Positions 1-8,079 of a stretch of DNA of 32,515 nt are shown here, in pieces. Source of the DNA: Flavobacterium sp. (GTDB lineage: Bacteria > Bacteroidota > Bacteroidia > Flavobacteriales > Flavobacteriaceae); contig NZ_JAQVCH010000028.1 of the NCBI RefSeq assembly GCF_028689845.1, positions 1 through 32,515 of the forward strand, read 5' to 3'. A program made the translations under genes and the position numbers. The notes beneath the pieces were generated by a model. That model was not told the origin of the DNA. It saw only the letters and a list, made by a program, of their open reading frames with translations, and ran no database searches. Numbering within the stretch: the stretch's first letter is position 1; every line of letters begins with the position of its first letter.

Positions 1-317
1 GCAACCAATTCTGGTGGAAGTACGACTTTTGTAGTTTCGATTGAAGTAATTGATGTGGCTCCTTCGGATTTGAGTTATCCAACGCCGAATGTTTTCACCA
101 TTAACGATGCGATTGCGAATTTATCGCCAACAGTTACTGGCGGAGCAATTTTAGAATATGGAATTTCACCAGCTCTTCCAACAGGCTTACTTTTCAATAC
201 AACAACTGGAATTATTTCTGGAACGCCAACGGTTTTATCCGCTGCGACGGATTATACAGTTACAGCAACCAATTCTGGTGGAAGTACGACTTTTGTAGTT
301 TCGATTGAAGTAATTGA
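1..317 (+). repeat. Near-identical tandem coding repeat, 264-bp period
   Basis: Bases 1-53 recur without a mismatch at 265-317, giving a 264-bp (88-residue) period inside the T9SS gene. Only the boundary of the upstream unit is visible, so the number of units is unknown. Identity at the DNA level suggests recent duplication or ongoing gene conversion between units. Confidence 0.9.
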
Positions 318-573
318 GGTAATGTCTATTGATGAAATCAAAAAACCAGCTTTTGTACTTTATCCAAATCCGTTTGAACAAGTGCTACATATAAAGCATA
401 ATTTTGATTATGTGAATTACACGTTGTATTCTACAGATGGAAAATTAATTAGAAAAGGAATTTTAGAAGGGCAACAAATTTTAATGCCTGATTTACCTTC
501 GGGAATGTATTTGCTACAACTTGAATCGGATTATAGTTCGCAACTATTTAAAATAATAAAAGGAATTAAGTAG
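1..573 (+). CDS. 3' end of a secreted Ig-like-repeat protein with T9SS type A sorting domain (partial)
   Basis: The reading frame is open from base 1, so the gene starts upstream of the window. What remains is about 190 residues. The first part is the end of one Ig-like putative-domain repeat and one further full repeat of about 88 residues, rich in Gly, Thr and Ser and containing the GTP-turn typical of He_PIG-like domains. The last 80 residues form a type A T9SS sorting domain: a YPNPF motif (nt ~361-375), then a YTLYSTDGK strand, SGMYLLQLE, and a basic C-terminal tail. In this family the C-terminal domain directs export across the outer membrane by the Por/T9SS machinery, after which it is removed and the cargo is anchored or released. 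The cargo is presumably an adhesin-like or surface repeat protein; its catalytic content, if any, lies outside the window. A perfect terminator follows the stop. Confidence 0.85.
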   Translation, partial: ATNSGGSTTFVVSIEVIDVAPSDLSYPTPNVFTINDAIANLSPTVTGGAILEYGISPALPTGLLFNTTTGIISGTPTVLSAATDYTVTATNSGGSTTFVVSIEVIEVMSIDEIKKPAFVLYPNPFEQVLHIKHNFDYVNYTLYSTDGKLIRKGILEGQQILMPDLPSGMYLLQLESDYSSQLFKIIKGIK

Positions 574-580
574 AGAAGGA

Positions 581-613
581 GTGGAGTTTATTAATAAACT
601 CCACTTTTTTTTT
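581..613 (+). terminator. Rho-independent terminator of the T9SS gene
   Basis: A perfect 24-nt palindrome (581-604, arms starting GTGGAGTTTATT) is followed by nine T residues, 8 nt after the stop codon. The geometry is that of an intrinsic terminator. Confidence 0.92.
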
Positions 614-680
614 GGTATAAACCGCTATGTCAATTTAATTTTCTTACTTGCAACTTTAAAGAAAGTAAGCACAATTCTAC

Positions 681-1469
681 TTGAAGTTTTTAAAACAAAT
701 ACTTGATTTTTATATTCATTCATCCTTGCATGTTGCACTAGCTATTGCCTCATTAGTAGGTGTTACTACCTATTCTTTAAAAATTGAACAATTTGAAAAC
801 AATGTTTTTTTAGTTTTTTTCGGGACTTTAATTGGATATAATTTTTTGAAATATTTACAGCCCATTCTTCACGGGACATTTAAAATAAAAAATCACAAAA
901 CATTGATTTTTATAACATTATTTTCTATTTGTGCGGCAGGTTATTTGTTTTTTCAACTTTTGTTTTCGGCCCAAATTTTGTTAATAATGTTGTTTCTTTT
1001 AGTTTGTTTTTATCCTTTAATTCGAAAATTAGGATGGTTAAAAATTTTTTGGGTTGGATTTTGTGTGACCGAAATCACCGTACACTTTCCTTTAGTAACC
1101 CATCAAATGGAACTAAGTACTTTTGTTTTGCTTGCTTTCAAGCGATTTTTTATTGTCATTGCTTTATTGATTCCGTTTGAAATTTATGATAGTAAATTGG
1201 ATGCACCAACACTTCAAACTTTACCGCAGCGTTTTGGAATAGTTGCTGCAAAAATAATTGGTTACACCATGATTGGCTTGTTTCTATTGTTTGATTTCTT
1301 GAATAATAGTCTTGGTTTTATAAATATAAGTATTGCAACAATTTCAATAGCAGCAATCAACTTTTCTTCAATTAATCGAAATCATTATTATACATCTTTT
1401 TGGGTTGAGAGTATCCCAATTCTTTGGCTTTTTTTGTACATAATAGATTCAAATACAACTTTTTATTAA
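681..1469 (+). CDS. UbiA-like polytopic membrane protein, probably degenerate prenyltransferase
   Basis: 262 residues with roughly eight hydrophobic segments. The part around residues 165-185 contains D170-SKL-D174 followed by a TLPQRFG stretch, which resembles the second Asp-rich motif and the following G-x-K-(T/S)-LP-x-x-(F/L)G signature of UbiA-type prenyltransferases. At the position expected for the first Asp-rich motif (about residues 49-60) the sequence is TLIGYNFLKYLQ, with one Asn and no aspartates. A functional UbiA enzyme uses both motifs to bind Mg-diphosphate, so this is either an inactive relative or an enzyme with altered chemistry. The start is TTG; no in-frame ATG exists nearby, and the N-terminal MKFLKQILDFYIHSS looks like a natural start. 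It stands alone between a terminator and the next T9SS gene. Membership of the superfamily is an inference from motif and topology. Confidence 0.7.
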   Translation: MKFLKQILDFYIHSSLHVALAIASLVGVTTYSLKIEQFENNVFLVFFGTLIGYNFLKYLQPILHGTFKIKNHKTLIFITLFSICAAGYLFFQLLFSAQILLIMLFLLVCFYPLIRKLGWLKIFWVGFCVTEITVHFPLVTHQMELSTFVLLAFKRFFIVIALLIPFEIYDSKLDAPTLQTLPQRFGIVAAKIIGYTMIGLFLLFDFLNNSLGFINISIATISIAAINFSSINRNHYYTSFWVESIPILWLFLYIIDSNTTFY

Positions 1470-1471
1470 CA

Positions 1472-1485
1472 CGAAAACGTTTTCG
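1472..1485. promoter_or_regulatory. Perfect 14-bp palindrome with central CG, possible LacI-type operator
   Basis: CGAAAACGTTTTCG lies 2 nt after the stop of the UbiA-like gene and 81 nt before the start of the 957-residue T9SS gene. LacI/GalR-family operators typically have an AAACGTTT core with central CpG. No T-tract follows, so it is not an obvious terminator. No LacI-type regulator is in the window. Confidence 0.4.
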
Positions 1486-1566
1486 AAGGATAATAAACCA
1501 AAAAAGCACTCAAATGTTGTTGATTTTTAATAACTTGGTAAAAGTTAATGCAAATTTTCAACTACG

Positions 1567-4440
1567 ATGTTTCTAAAAAGTAGAATACTTCTTACTTTTA
1601 TATTTATACTTTTTACCCATTTTATTTCATTTGGGCAAGGCATTTTCTCTGCGAAAGCTTATTTATTAACAGATGAATTTGGAGGTGTAACTCGTTATTA
1701 TGATTGTAATACTAACGGATCTTGCGATCCGGGTTGGACGTCAAGTTGGGAAGGAACAACGGTTTCTACACTGACGATTGGTTCTACTTTTCAATTTGGA
1801 GGGAATTTGATTACTTTTGATGATTGGACGAATTGGTCTAATGCTACACTTTTTTATCGAATATATTTAGATGGTTCTGTACCAGGGGCATATATACCCA
1901 TTAATCTAACGCAAACAACTAATACTATTTGTGGTAATGTAAATAATGCAAAACGCGAAACCGTTGGAACATCTCAAGTGATTAATACACCCGCAGTTGA
2001 AGGGATTTATACTTTTGAAATTTATTTTCAAGCCCGTTATAATCCATCTGGAGTAGATTTAAAATATGATAATTTATCCTTAAACTATAGAGCTAAAATC
2101 AATGTCATTCAGCCTATCGCCCCATTTGAATCTTATGCTTTTGTAAGTTTAAATGGCACACCAACTTTTTATAATTTAGATGGAGCAGATGGAAGTGCAA
2201 TTCCTAATTTACCTGATTTTTTAGGAACTTATCCGCCTGGCTTAGCCTTTAGATTAGGAGCAGAACAAAAAATTTATACAAAAGCTCCCAATCATACAGT
2301 TTGTGAATGTTCATCATGGTATTATTTTTATGAAGATGATGCCTTGTTAGATCCTCTTGCTGCTGATTTTCCATTACCAACTGATGGTACAGATTTTGCC
2401 GCAGCTTTTAATGGTTCTTTCAAAAAATCGGCTGTGTTGCCAAAATTAGCGGGTACTTTTGATGCAAATGGTTCCACTGATTCTGTAGATTATAACAATT
2501 TGTTAAACGGTTCGACTACCATTGAAAAATATCAAAACACATCATTAGGTCTAGATGCGGAGATAATTTTTCCAAATTGCATTGGGTTTTATCGTATAGC
2601 CATTGCTCTATTAACCAAGTATAGCACAAATGGTAACTGTAGCGATGTAAGTAGTCTCCGATATTTTAGGGACATCAATCAGTCTTCGGTTTTTAAATTT
2701 AATGCTTTTTCAGATGTTGCTTTAAATCCAAAAAAACCAGTAAATAGTTTATCTGCTACTGATTTTTATATTACAAGGATTCAAATATTTGATACAAATT
2801 TTCCTATTTGGACTGGCTCGTGGTCTATTCCGCCAGACAAGGGGAGTAATGTGATTATTCAATCCGACTATCAAACTTCTTTGCACGGAGATTTAACCGC
2901 AAATACCATAACTATTGAGGATGGCGTGACACTAACCGTATCAAATGGAGGGCATGTTGAATGTTATAATAATGCCATTACAAATGGAACGGGTAAAATT
3001 GTTGTCAAAAATCAAGGTAATTTTGTGCAACGTTGTGATAAATCCTCAATTATAAGACCAACCATTGAAATGGAAAAAATTTCTAGGCCAATGTCAGATT
3101 GGGATTATGTGTATTGGGGCGTCCCGGTAAGTGAAAATAGTTATAGTCAAATCCCCGGATTATTAGATAGACGTTACCGTTGGCAATCAGGAACCATGAA
3201 TGGAAACTGGCAAAATTTTTCGACAACAGTTCCAGGTGAAGGTTTTATCACTCGAATTCCAAATAGTGCACCATATAATGTAACGCCAACCGCAATCAAT
3301 TTTACGATGCGAGGGACGGCAAATAATGGCTATGTATATGTCAATGTGGATAGTTATGATTCCTCCTCAATTATAACCGGGAATGCCGTTTTACTAGCTA
3401 ATCCATATCCTTGTGCGATTGATGCAGCAACTTTTTTAGACCATCCCAATAATACTGAATTAGGAGGAACTTTGAGTTTTTGGACTTCTTTTACACCCAT
3501 TTCCGATTTAACACTGGGTCCGGATACGTATAATTACAATCCGAATGATTATGCAACTTGGAATAGAACGGGAGGAACGGGAACCAAAGCTTCGACAGAT
3601 ACTACTGGAAATGATTCGTTACGACCAACAGGAAAAATTGCATCGGGTCAAGGTTTTTTTGTTCATGCATTTGCAGATGGTCAAATTGAATTTGATAATT
3701 CGATGCGGTTAGTGTCAAATGTAAATACACAGTTTTTTAGGACTGCTGGAAACACCAATTTAAATATTGAACAAGAAAAACACCGTTTTTGGTTGAATTT
3801 TACTGATGAAAACGGAGGTTTCCGACAAATGTTAGTGGGTTACATAGCCAATGCATCAAACGGAATTGACCGAAATTTTGATGGAAGTTCGGTAACACTT
3901 AGTTCGATAGATTTATATTCTTTAATAGAAGATAAGAAATTAAATATTCAAGGAAAAGCACTTCCATTTTCTGAAAATGACAGTATTCCATTAGGATATA
4001 AAGTAGGTCAATTGGGTAATTACACCATTTCTATGGATAGTTTTGATGGTGTTTTTAACGCTCAGCCTATCTATTTAAAAGATAATTTATTAAATGTGAC
4101 ACATGCTTTAAAAGCAGCCCCTTATGTTTTTAATTCAGAAGCGGGTATTTTTGAGAATCGATTTCAACTAGTTTTTATAAATGAATCGTTATTAGGAGTG
4201 AATTTGACCACGAATCTAGAAAACGTTATTCGCATCACTACCAAAGATTTTGTTGCTGTAAAATCAACAGAAATTATTGAGTCTTTGAAAATATACGATT
4301 TAATGGGACGGAAAGTTTATGAGAAAAATAAAATCAATGCAAACGAAGTTGTTTTAAAAGATTTTGCTAAATCAAACCAAGTTTACCTTGTAAAAATTAA
4401 AACTAGTGTTGGGGAAATCACTAAAAAGATGGTGTATTAA
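1567..4440 (+). CDS. Large secreted protein with T9SS type A sorting domain
   Basis: 957 residues. The N-terminus (about residues 1-24) is a Sec signal peptide with a hydrophobic core and a probable cleavage after FGQ. The mature part has no catalytic motif I recognise. Residues ~30-450 are Gly/Asn/Ser/aromatic-rich beta-type sequence with scattered cysteines. Residues ~485-760 include a VYWGVP stretch, LLANPYPCAID and a GQGFFVHA stretch; such a pattern is common in large flavobacterial T9SS cargo of unknown role. The last 80 residues are a type A sorting domain (LKIYDLMGRKVYE, then YLVKIKT and a KKMVY end). Expected location: cell surface or secreted, via T9SS. It has its own leader, with a LacI-like palindrome upstream. 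Function of the cargo is unknown; adhesion or surface-layer roles are possible but not shown. Confidence 0.88.
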   Translation: MFLKSRILLTFIFILFTHFISFGQGIFSAKAYLLTDEFGGVTRYYDCNTNGSCDPGWTSSWEGTTVSTLTIGSTFQFGGNLITFDDWTNWSNATLFYRIYLDGSVPGAYIPINLTQTTNTICGNVNNAKRETVGTSQVINTPAVEGIYTFEIYFQARYNPSGVDLKYDNLSLNYRAKINVIQPIAPFESYAFVSLNGTPTFYNLDGADGSAIPNLPDFLGTYPPGLAFRLGAEQKIYTKAPNHTVCECSSWYYFYEDDALLDPLAADFPLPTDGTDFAAAFNGSFKKSAVLPKLAGTFDANGSTDSVDYNNLLNGSTTIEKYQNTSLGLDAEIIFPNCIGFYRIAIALLTKYSTNGNCSDVSSLRYFRDINQSSVFKFNAFSDVALNPKKPVNSLSATDFYITRIQIFDTNFPIWTGSWSIPPDKGSNVIIQSDYQTSLHGDLTANTITIEDGVTLTVSNGGHVECYNNAITNGTGKIVVKNQGNFVQRCDKSSIIRPTIEMEKISRPMSDWDYVYWGVPVSENSYSQIPGLLDRRYRWQSGTMNGNWQNFSTTVPGEGFITRIPNSAPYNVTPTAINFTMRGTANNGYVYVNVDSYDSSSIITGNAVLLANPYPCAIDAATFLDHPNNTELGGTLSFWTSFTPISDLTLGPDTYNYNPNDYATWNRTGGTGTKASTDTTGNDSLRPTGKIASGQGFFVHAFADGQIEFDNSMRLVSNVNTQFFRTAGNTNLNIEQEKHRFWLNFTDENGGFRQMLVGYIANASNGIDRNFDGSSVTLSSIDLYSLIEDKKLNIQGKALPFSENDSIPLGYKVGQLGNYTISMDSFDGVFNAQPIYLKDNLLNVTHALKAAPYVFNSEAGIFENRFQLVFINESLLGVNLTTNLENVIRITTKDFVAVKSTEIIESLKIYDLMGRKVYEKNKINANEVVLKDFAKSNQVYLVKIKTSVGEITKKMVY

Positions 4441-4441
4441 A

Positions 4442-4492
4442 GATTGTTAAAGAATTTTTATTACTTTTTAACGAAACCTCTTTAAAGCAATC
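4442..4492. other. Bulged stem-loop in convergent gap
   Basis: Arms 4442-4453 and 4479-4492 pair over 12 bp with a two-base bulge in the 3' arm. They sit between the convergent ends of the T9SS gene and the 173-residue gene. No T-tract follows on either strand, so it may be a 3'-end processing or weak termination structure. No other terminator is seen in this 113-bp gap. Confidence 0.35.
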
Positions 4493-4553
4493 CAACTCTT
4501 GCAAAATTTTAAGCTCTGGAAGGGTTTGGATAAAAAACAGTTTGAGATTTAGT

Positions 4554-5075
4554 TTATTTTACGAGTATTATTTTGAAGTATTCATGGTTGTTTTTTAATT
4601 CATGAAAAATAGTATCCCATTTATATTTTATTGAAGTGGTTTTCATAAATTCATTGAAAATACCAAAATGTAATTCCTTTACTCCTATGCTTTTCAAGAG
4701 ATTAAAAAAGGAATCGAAGAACTTAATGCTTTCCAATTTATTTTGTTCGGTTAATTCTTTTAAATGGAAATAATCAACTTCAAAATCAAACTTAATTTCA
4801 ATAAAATCATTATAAATAATATACAACACTTCCTCGTGATTTAATTCATATCGTATGTCTGGAATTAATAGCGATTTTCTTATTATTAATCGTCCCGTTC
4901 CCATTTCGTTTTCATTAGTTATTGTCTTTAAATAGGAATAAGAAGAATCATGCATTTCGATAGTTAAATTCAATCTAGTTGATAATTCGTTTGCAAAATT
5001 ATCAAAATTTGAGAGGTTTAACTTATGATTACAGACGATTAATGGATGCTCAAAATTAGGTTCGGCTTTACTCAT
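4554..5075 (-). CDS. Hypothetical protein, 173 residues
   Basis: I do not recognise this protein. It is soluble-looking, with no signal peptide and no membrane segment. It is rich in Asn, Glu, Lys and aromatics, with regular alternation of beta-like (YILIYND-type) and helical segments and a single Cys near residue 15. It starts at an ATG (nt 5075) and is read leftwards, converging on the T9SS gene, and lies just downstream of the M3 peptidase gene with a 73-nt gap and no clear terminator. Coding potential is supported by its length without stops, codon use like its neighbours and absence of any better overlapping frame. An orphan with this composition could be an immunity-like or accessory protein, but nothing in the sequence proves that. 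Confidence 0.7.
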   Translation of the reverse strand: MSKAEPNFEHPLIVCNHKLNLSNFDNFANELSTRLNLTIEMHDSSYSYLKTITNENEMGTGRLIIRKSLLIPDIRYELNHEEVLYIIYNDFIEIKFDFEVDYFHLKELTEQNKLESIKFFDSFFNLLKSIGVKELHFGIFNEFMKTTSIKYKWDTIFHELKNNHEYFKIILVK

Positions 5076-5148
5076 TAATTAGTTTTTTTAATCTAATATT
5101 TAACTTGTTGTAATGAATTAATTTTTTGACCAGCAAACTATCAAAAAT

Positions 5149-7176
5149 CTATATTAACCCTGCACGTTTCAATAACGCTTCCGGTTTTGGCTCTTGTCCT
5201 CTGAACTTTTTATACAATTCCATTGGTAATTCTGTTCCCCCTTTTGAAAGTATATTTTCTTTGAATTTTTTCGCCACTTCTTTATTAAAAATTCCTTTTT
5301 CTTGAAAATAAGCAAAAGCATCTGCATCTAAAACTTCTGCCCATTTATAACTATAATAACCGGAAGAATAACCCCCTTGAAAAATATGCGAGAACGAAAC
5401 GCTCATACAATTTTCAGCAACATCAGGATACAACAAAGTGTTTTTAAATGCAGCTTCTTCAAACGCTTTTATGTTGGTAATATCTTTTGGATCATTACTG
5501 TGAAAAGCCATGTCTAAAAGTCCGAAACTAATCTGTCGCATCGTTGCCATTCCTTCTTGAAAACTCGCACTTTCTTTAATTTTTTCAACATATTCTTGTG
5601 GAATAATTTCTCCTGTTTGATACTGTTTTGCGAATAAAGCCAACGCTTCTGGTTCGTAGCAAAAGTTTTCCATAAACTGACTTGGTAATTCCACAAAATC
5701 CCAAAAAACCGAAGTTCCAGAAATACTTGGATAAACGGTGTTGGCCAACATGCCGTGTAAACCATGCCCGAATTCGTGAAATAAAGTCGTAACTTCATTA
5801 AAGGTTAGGAGTGAAGGCTTGCTTTCTGTTGGCGGTGTAAAGTTGCAAACATTAGAAATATGTGGTCTTTCATTAATGCCATTTCTAATACTTTGATTTT
5901 TGAAAGAAGTCATCCAAGCACCATTTCGTTTTCCTTTTCTTGGAAAAAAATCAGCATAAAATAAAGCCACTAATTCTCCAAACTCATCTTTTACTTCATA
6001 AGTTGTTACGTCTTTATGGTATTTATCTACATCAAAAATTTCGGTAAATGTTATTCCGTATAATTTCTTTGCAATTGTAAATGCACCGTTTAAAACTTTT
6101 TCTAATTGAAAATAGGGTTTTAGTTTTTCATCATCTAAACTGAATAATTTTTGTTTCAATTTTTCAGAATAATAAGCACCATCCCATTTTTCTAAATGAT
6201 TTATTCCGTCTAGTTCTTTTGCAAAAGCGGTTAATTGGGCAAATTCTCTTTCGGCTGCTGGTTTTGCTTTTTCCAATAAATCATTTAAAAACGATTTTAC
6301 TTTATCCGGATTTTGAGCCATTCGTTCCTCTAAAACAAAATGAGAATGGGTTTGGTAACCTAATAAATTAGCTCTTTCAAAACGTAATTTGGCAATATTC
6401 AAAGCATTTTCTTCATTATTAAATTTATTGTCTTGAAACGCTTTTTTTCCGGCTGCAATAGCTAATTCTTTTCGCAATTCACGATTATCCGCATAAGTCA
6501 AAAACGGAATATAACTAGGGTAATCTAAAGTAAAAACCCAACCTTCTAATTCCTTGTTTTTTGCTAAACTCCTTGCGGCCTCGATTGTTCCTTCGGGCAA
6601 ACCACTTAAATCTTTTTCGTTAGTAATGTGCAATTGATAATTGTTGGTTTCAGCCAAAACATTTTCTCCAAAAGTCAGTTTCAGTTTGGCTAATTGCGTA
6701 TCAATTTCGCGTAAACGTGTTTTCTTATCTTCTGAAAGTAAAGCACCATTTCGGGCAAAACCTTTGTATTTTTTATCTAAAAGGGTAGTTTGTTCTGTTG
6801 TTAAATTCAGCTTGTCTTTTTGGTCATAAACTGCTTTTACACGTTTAAATAAATCTTCATTTAATGTAATGTCATTGCTAAATTCGGTTAGCAAAGGAGA
6901 AACTTCCTGAGCAATTTTTTGCATTTCATCTGAAGTTTCAGCCGAATTTAAATTGAAAAATATAGAAGAGAGTCTATCCAAAGCATCACCAGAAAAATCT
7001 AACGCTTCGATAGTGTTTTCAAAAGTTGGAGTTTCTGAATTATGAATAATAGCATCGATTTCTGCTTTTGCTGCTTTGATATTTTCAATAAAAGCAGGTT
7101 TATAATCATCCATTTTTATTTGCGAAAATGGTGCTGAAGTATATTTTGTATTGAATTTTTGGGATAATATTTTCAT
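5149..7176 (-). CDS. M3-family zinc metallopeptidase (peptidyl-dipeptidase Dcp / oligopeptidase A type)
   Basis: 675 residues, the usual length for Dcp/oligopeptidase A. The zinc motif HEFGH is at residues 467-471, with H474 nearby and the third zinc ligand E496 in the VELPSQFMENF segment, as expected for family M3. The C-terminal part contains HIFQGGYSSGYYSYKWAEVLDADAF, the conserved substrate-closing Tyr/Gly-rich region of M3 enzymes. No signal peptide is present, so it is a cytoplasmic enzyme that degrades short peptides, including remnants of protein turnover. It is the last gene of the purK-to-purE run on the minus strand, but 168 nt of repeat-like sequence separate it from purE, so it may have its own promoter. 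Dcp versus OpdA cannot be settled from sequence reading alone. Confidence 0.93.
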   Translation of the reverse strand: MKILSQKFNTKYTSAPFSQIKMDDYKPAFIENIKAAKAEIDAIIHNSETPTFENTIEALDFSGDALDRLSSIFFNLNSAETSDEMQKIAQEVSPLLTEFSNDITLNEDLFKRVKAVYDQKDKLNLTTEQTTLLDKKYKGFARNGALLSEDKKTRLREIDTQLAKLKLTFGENVLAETNNYQLHITNEKDLSGLPEGTIEAARSLAKNKELEGWVFTLDYPSYIPFLTYADNRELRKELAIAAGKKAFQDNKFNNEENALNIAKLRFERANLLGYQTHSHFVLEERMAQNPDKVKSFLNDLLEKAKPAAEREFAQLTAFAKELDGINHLEKWDGAYYSEKLKQKLFSLDDEKLKPYFQLEKVLNGAFTIAKKLYGITFTEIFDVDKYHKDVTTYEVKDEFGELVALFYADFFPRKGKRNGAWMTSFKNQSIRNGINERPHISNVCNFTPPTESKPSLLTFNEVTTLFHEFGHGLHGMLANTVYPSISGTSVFWDFVELPSQFMENFCYEPEALALFAKQYQTGEIIPQEYVEKIKESASFQEGMATMRQISFGLLDMAFHSNDPKDITNIKAFEEAAFKNTLLYPDVAENCMSVSFSHIFQGGYSSGYYSYKWAEVLDADAFAYFQEKGIFNKEVAKKFKENILSKGGTELPMELYKKFRGQEPKPEALLKRAGLI

Positions 7177-7254
7177 GATTTTATTTGAAGAGATAGGTCA
7201 CAACCTGTCCGTACTGGATTTTGATTATTAATATATTTTTGTTGTTTAATCGAT

Positions 7255-7333
7255 AGTCCTAGCCCAGATAGTAGCGGCATCCTTTTTGTTTTTTTAAACA
7301 AAAAGATATAGCGAATAGCTGGAAATAGCTCCT
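7255..7333. repeat. Hairpin-forming intergenic repeat-like element
   Basis: A perfect 10-bp stem (7282-7291 with 7296-7305, loop of four T) sits in the middle of about 79 bp whose outer arms (7255-7281 and 7306-7333) pair only imperfectly. The flanks contain TAGCCCAGATAG on one side and GAATAGCTGGAAATAGCTCCT on the other. From memory, very similar elements recur between genes in many Flavobacterium genomes. It starts 12 nt after the purE stop (minus strand). No T-tract follows the stem on the minus strand, so it is not a standard terminator. Confidence 0.6.
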
Positions 7334-7344
7334 AAAAAAAACTA

Positions 7345-7824
7345 TTATTTCAATTCTTTCGAAGATTTTAAAACTGCTTCTTTTAAACTTTCTTTGTAAG
7401 CGATGATTTTTTCCAAAGTACTTTTATCAGAAGTTCCGATAATTTGAGCGGCAAGAATTCCAGCATTTTTGGCACCATTTAAAGCAACCGTTGCTACTGG
7501 AACACCACCGGGCATTTGTAAAATAGACAAAACAGAATCCCAGCCGTCTATAGAATTGCTCGATTTAATAGGAACGCCAATTACGGGAAGTGGCGACATT
7601 GCAGCAACCATTCCTGGTAAATGAGCCGCACCACCTGCACCCGCAATAATTACTGAAATGCCACGAGTGTGTGCGTTTTGACTAAAATCGAATAATTTTT
7701 CTGGCGTTCGGTGTGCCGAAACTATGTCGACTTCGATTTCAATGTCAAATCCGTTTAAGATATCGATGGCTTCCTGCATGACAGGTAAATCGGATTTTGA
7801 ACCCATGATGATGGCTACTTTCAT
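7345..7824 (-). CDS. purE: N5-carboxyaminoimidazole ribonucleotide mutase
   Basis: 159 residues, typical of class I PurE. It converts N5-CAIR to CAIR, the step after PurK in de novo purine synthesis, in the cytoplasm as an octamer. Visible signature segments are GSKSDLPVM (residues 8-16), SAHRTPE (36-42, containing the catalytic His region) and AGAGGAAHLPGM (61-72), all binding the ribonucleotide. It lies downstream of purK on the same strand, with a 63-residue membrane ORF between them and only 10 nt from that ORF to the purE start. The three genes therefore probably share the purK promoter. Confidence 0.97.
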   Translation of the reverse strand: MKVAIIMGSKSDLPVMQEAIDILNGFDIEIEVDIVSAHRTPEKLFDFSQNAHTRGISVIIAGAGGAAHLPGMVAAMSPLPVIGVPIKSSNSIDGWDSVLSILQMPGGVPVATVALNGAKNAGILAAQIIGTSDKSTLEKIIAYKESLKEAVLKSSKELK

Positions 7825-7834
7825 TTTGTTTTTT

Positions 7835-8026
7835 TTATTTAATGATTAAGTAAATTATATAAATAAAGAATAGAATTGCAATTAAAGTTAATAATAACGA
7901 TAAAAAACTGAATATTCTTGAACCTAAATATTCGTTTCTATCGAAAAGCTTTTTAATATCTTTTTTTATGTAATGAGAATTATCAGATACATTTAAAAAA
8001 TCTACTACCGCAGTTAAAAAGTCCAT
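7835..8026 (-). CDS. Small single-pass membrane protein between purK and purE
   Basis: 63 residues. The first ~38 residues are polar with alternating acidic and basic residues (KKDIKKLFDRNEYLGSR region). The last ~25 are one strongly hydrophobic segment ending in LIIK. The ORF begins with ATG (nt 8026), 53 nt after the purK stop, and ends 10 nt before purE, so it fills the gap neatly in the operon. I do not recognise a family. The topology suggests a small tail-anchored protein with its N-terminus in the cytoplasm. Its role in purine synthesis, if any, is unknown. Confidence 0.65.
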   Translation of the reverse strand: MDFLTAVVDFLNVSDNSHYIKKDIKKLFDRNEYLGSRIFSFLSLLLTLIAILFFIYIIYLIIK

Positions 8027-8079
8027 TTATTGTTGTTTTTTATTTTCCAAAATTGTCTCCTGAAAACTGCGACTGCTTA

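Noticed and set aside
929..1180. 83-residue ORF in the UbiA-like gene
   Set aside because: Shadow frame of a hydrophobic gene; no independent start context.
5514..5798. 94-residue minus-strand ORF
   Set aside because: It lies in another frame inside the M3 peptidase gene, covering the HEFGH region, and has no protein features of its own.
7282..7305. Terminator for purE
   Set aside because: No T-tract follows the stem in the direction of purE transcription.
7255..7333. CRISPR repeat
   Set aside because: Single copy in the window, with no spacers and no cas genes.
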